This document shows positions 7,338 to 9,705 of a stretch of DNA of 9,705 nt, piece by piece. A program made the position numbers and the translations under genes. Source of the DNA: Steroidobacteraceae bacterium (lineage in GTDB: Bacteria; Pseudomonadota; Gammaproteobacteria; Steroidobacterales; Steroidobacteraceae); NCBI GenBank assembly GCA_013044085.1, contig JABEVI010000081.1, positions 1 through 9,705 on the forward strand. The letters run 5' to 3'. Numbering within the stretch: position 1 is the stretch's first letter; every line of letters starts with the position of its first letter. The notes beneath the pieces are model-generated. The model made no database searches, had not been told where the DNA came from, and saw nothing but the letters and a program-made list of their open reading frames with translations.

Positions 7338-9100
7338 GCCGCCACCGTAGTCGCTGTTGCCGCCGCCTCGATCACCGCGATGAACGCCTCTTCCATCGTC
7401 GGATCCGGACGCTCGGCGTTACGCGCCGCCGCCTTGATCGCTTCGGGCGTGCCGGCCGTCAGCACACGCCCCTGCGCCATGATGAGCAGCCGATCGCAAT
7501 ACTCGGCCTCTTCCATGAAGTGAGTGGTCACGAGCACTGTGACTCCCGCCGCCGCCAGCAGGTTGATGCGTCGCCAAAACTCGCGCCGTGCCAGCGGATC
7601 GACGCCGGAGGTCGGTTCGTCGAGGAACAGGATCTGCGGTTCGTGCATCAGCGCACAGGCGAGCGCGAGCCGCTGCTTGAAGCCGAGTGCGAGGTCGCGC
7701 GCCGTGGCATCGAGCATCTCCCCCAACTCGAACTGCGCGACCGCCCAGTCGATCCGCGTTCTCTGCTGCGCGCCGGCGAGCCGGTAGACGCTGCTGAAAA
7801 ACCGCAGGTTCTGCCGCACCGACAGATCCGCGTACAGGGAGAATTTCTGCGCCATGTAACCGATCTGCCGACGCGCCGGCGCCGCGGCGTTGCGCAAATC
7901 GTAGCCGGCGACCCGCAAGACGCCGTGTGACGGCGGCAACAGTCCGCAGAGCATGCGAAAAGTCGTGGATTTGCCCGCGCCGTTGGCGCCGAGCAGCCCG
8001 AAGATCTCGCCACGCGCAACGCTGAAGCTGACCGCGTCGACGGCGCGGAAGGCACCGAAGTCGCACGTGAGGTTCTCGACGGCGATCACCGCTTCGGCCG
8101 GCACCGGTGCGGGCGCGGCCGCCGTCCCGGCACCGACCGGCGGTGGTGGACTCGCCGCGACCTTGCGCAGGCGCGCGACGAAACTGTCCTCGAAACGCGG
8201 CGGCGTCGGTGTCATCGCGAAATCCGCCACCTGCGGACCGAGCGCCGCCGCATCGAGCGGCGCGGCCAAAGCGGTCACGACGCGCACGCGGCTTCCCTGG
8301 ATCACGGCGTCGATCACCTCGGGCATCGCCGCCAAGCGCTCTTGCAGGTGGCGCCGCCCCACGGCGGCGCTCGCATAGAAGCTATGCCCCGCCATCTCGT
8401 TGGTGAAGTGCGCCGGCGCCCCGCTGCCGAGCAGGCGGCCGTCGTGCAACAGCAGAACGGCATCGCAACGCTCCGCTTCATCCAGATAAGCGGTGCTGAA
8501 CAGCACCGTCGTCGCCGCATCACGCGTCAAGTGGTCGATGATTTGCCACAATTCGCGCCGCGACACCGGATCCACGCCGACGGTCGGCTCGTCGAGCAGC
8601 AGCAGTTGCGGCGGTTGCAGGAGCGTGCACGCCAGACCGAGCTTTTGTTTCATTCCGCCCGACAGGCGTCCGGCGATGCGGGCGGTGAAGGTGCCGAGCC
8701 CGGTCATGTGCAGCAGCTCGGCATAGCGCGCCGCCCGCACTTCCTGGGGTACACCCTGCAGATCGGCATACAGGTCGAGATTCTCGCGGACGCTGAGGTC
8801 TTCATACAGACCGAAACGCTGCGGCATGTAGCCGATGCGTGACTGCACGGCGAGCGGGTCTTGCGCGACATCGATGCCGAGCACGTCGATCCGGCCCGAG
8901 TCGGCGCGCAGCAGACCCGCGATCAGTCTCATCAAGGTCGTCTTGCCGGCACCGTCGGGTCCGATCAGTCCGGTGACGCGGCCGCGCGCCGCGCTCGCGC
9001 TGATTCCGGCGAGTGCGGTGACGATGCGCTTGCCGGCCCGAAAGCGGCGCCAAACCGCCTCGAGGCGCAGCGCCGGACCGGTGTCAGGGGCGGCGGACAT
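7334..9100 (-). CDS. ybhF: ABC transporter ATP-binding protein with two fused nucleotide-binding domains, YbhF-like
   Basis: Cytoplasmic motor of the exporter, 588 residues (E. coli YbhF 578), two ABC domains in one chain. NBD1: Walker A GPDGAGKT (47-54), Q-loop Gln94 in YMPQRFGLYEDL, signature LSGGM (146-150), Walker B LLLLDEP (166-172), and Ala204 where the switch His normally sits (FSTAYLDEAE). NBD2: Walker A GANGAGKS (371-378), Gln418 in YMAQKFSLYADL, a non-standard signature LGFKQ (472-476), Walker B ILFLDEP (490-496) and an intact switch His527 in TTHFMEEAEYC. A Pro/Ala-rich linker (about 313-338) joins them. ATG at 9100 is taken as the start because homology begins there, although the frame is open to 9205; it overlaps the ybhG-like gene by 17 bases. 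The ybhS ATG overlaps its stop. In E. coli the YbhFSR pump has been linked to tetracycline efflux and Na+(Li+)/H+ transport; whether that applies here is unknown. Confidence 0.95.
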   Translation of the reverse strand: MSAAPDTGPALRLEAVWRRFRAGKRIVTALAGISASAARGRVTGLIGPDGAGKTTLMRLIAGLLRADSGRIDVLGIDVAQDPLAVQSRIGYMPQRFGLYEDLSVRENLDLYADLQGVPQEVRAARYAELLHMTGLGTFTARIAGRLSGGMKQKLGLACTLLQPPQLLLLDEPTVGVDPVSRRELWQIIDHLTRDAATTVLFSTAYLDEAERCDAVLLLHDGRLLGSGAPAHFTNEMAGHSFYASAAVGRRHLQERLAAMPEVIDAVIQGSRVRVVTALAAPLDAAALGPQVADFAMTPTPPRFEDSFVARLRKVAASPPPPVGAGTAAAPAPVPAEAVIAVENLTCDFGAFRAVDAVSFSVARGEIFGLLGANGAGKSTTFRMLCGLLPPSHGVLRVAGYDLRNAAAPARRQIGYMAQKFSLYADLSVRQNLRFFSSVYRLAGAQQRTRIDWAVAQFELGEMLDATARDLALGFKQRLALACALMHEPQILFLDEPTSGVDPLARREFWRRINLLAAAGVTVLVTTHFMEEAEYCDRLLIMAQGRVLTAGTPEAIKAAARNAERPDPTMEEAFIAVIEAAATATTVAA

Positions 9101-9705
9101 CGGCCGGTCCGCAGCCGGGTGACACCGTCGGCACCTTCGACCGAAGATCGATGTGGACGGTCGCCGGCATCCCGAGCCGCAATTGCCCCTGCGCATCGCA
9201 GACAAAGACCCGCAATTGATAGACCAGCGCGGTGCGCAACTCCGCAGTTTGCACGGTCTTCGGTGTGAACTCGGAAGTCGGTGAGAGATAACCGATCCAG
9301 CCGTGATAGAGATGTCCCGGATAGCTGTCGGTGCCGACCGTCGCCGCCATGCCGGGACGAACCCGGCCCAAGTCCTTCTCAGGCAGGTAAGCGCGCACCC
9401 AGAGCGGCGATGTCAAGGCGATCGTGTACACCGGGACGCCGGGCGAGGCCATGTCGCCGGGCTCCAGAATCCGGTCCTCGACGGTGCCGTCGGCCGGCGC
9501 GTACAGCCGGGTGTCGGCGAGTTCCCGGGCGGCGAGCGCCGTGGCGGCAACGGCCGCATCATAGGCATGTCGCGCCGCCGCGATCTGCTCCCGGCGGGGT
9601 CCTTGCACCGCGAGCAGGTAGCTTTGCCGGGCGGCCTGATAGTTCTCGCTCGCAGCACGGACGCGAGCACGCGCATCGTCACGCTCCTCGGTCGAGGCAA
9701 CACCC
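9084..9705 (-). CDS. ybhG: HlyD/YbhG-like membrane fusion protein, C-terminal part (5' end beyond the window)
   Basis: Periplasmic adaptor that links the inner-membrane ABC pump to an outer-membrane channel. About 206 residues are visible, in an open frame running off the right edge; the signal/anchor region and first lipoyl half lie outside. In order: a charged, alanine-rich alpha-helical hairpin segment (ERDDARARVRAASENYQAARQ, then EQIAAARHAYDAAVAA); the second lipoyl half (LADTRLYAPADGTVEDRILEPGD); and a beta-barrel/membrane-proximal region with SPLWVRAYLPEKDLGRVRPG, YHGWIGYLSPTSEFTPKTVQT, LRTALVYQLRVFV and LRLGMPATV. The stretch SPTxEFTPKTVxT is very close to E. coli YbhG. The internal GTG at 9608 is a Val codon within the hairpin, not the start. 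The gene overlaps the ybhF-like start by 17 bases, so it is the first visible gene of the ybhGFSR operon. Any TetR-type regulator, such as CecR in E. coli, would lie further upstream, outside the window. Confidence 0.93.
   Translation of the reverse strand, partial: GVASTEERDDARARVRAASENYQAARQSYLLAVQGPRREQIAAARHAYDAAVAATALAARELADTRLYAPADGTVEDRILEPGDMASPGVPVYTIALTSPLWVRAYLPEKDLGRVRPGMAATVGTDSYPGHLYHGWIGYLSPTSEFTPKTVQTAELRTALVYQLRVFVCDAQGQLRLGMPATVHIDLRSKVPTVSPGCGPADVRRP

Noticed and set aside
9101..9205. Upstream extension of the ybhF frame (35 codons)
   Set aside because: It overlaps the end of the ybhG-like gene in another frame and has no family homology; the ATG at 9100 fits the family start.
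1..9705. Search for mobile elements, CRISPR-like spaced repeats, tRNA or rRNA genes and defence genes
   Set aside because: Nothing found by eye. Coding sequence fills nearly all of the window and all genes are familiar housekeeping, transport or metabolic families.

Overview
The window reads as ordinary chromosomal DNA from a high-GC proteobacterium. A gammaproteobacterium is the most likely source. The anaerobic unsaturated-fatty-acid pair fabA-fabB is present, and a four-gene exporter cluster matches, gene by gene and in the same order, the ybhG-ybhF-ybhS-ybhR set known from Escherichia coli. GC richness is high throughout and no stretch has clearly foreign composition. I see no rRNA, tRNA, insertion sequence, phage gene, CRISPR array or large repeat. 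The species cannot be named from this sequence alone.

Left side, plus strand (2-1746): fabA (missing only about three N-terminal codons) followed by fabB, joined by an ATGA stop/start overlap. FabA makes cis-3-decenoyl-ACP and FabB elongates it, so the pair starts unsaturated fatty acid synthesis. The remaining genes are on the minus strand, and their 3' end meets fabB's 3' end across a 40-base gap that can form two GC-rich hairpins.

Right side, minus strand, in transcription order from the right edge: the C-terminal part of a ybhG-like membrane fusion protein, a ybhF-like double ATPase, ybhS-like and ybhR-like ABC-2 permeases, a RecQ-family helicase, and a group II PLP-dependent (aromatic-L-amino-acid) decarboxylase. 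The four exporter genes overlap or nearly touch (17-base overlap, 4-base overlap, 5-base gap) and are almost certainly one translationally coupled operon. RecQ follows after 62 bases and the decarboxylase after 81 bases. These two could be read through from the exporter operon or have their own promoters. One weak candidate promoter lies in front of recQ.

The exporter would be a periplasm-spanning efflux pump: two permeases in the inner membrane, one double ATPase in the cytoplasm and a membrane fusion protein reaching towards the outer membrane. The decarboxylase would make a biogenic amine in the cytoplasm. The helicase would act in DNA repair. No shared pathway is evident.

The most unusual points are in the RecQ protein. 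It goes almost directly from its zinc-binding cysteines to the HRDC domain with no room for the winged-helix domain, its cysteine spacing is shifted, and it carries an N-terminal extension of about 76 residues. The YbhF-like ATPase has complementary defects in its two halves that would leave one canonical ATP site, but this appears to be a property of its family. I did not find a convincing new biological system here. Every stretch longer than 100 bases belongs to a recognisable gene.
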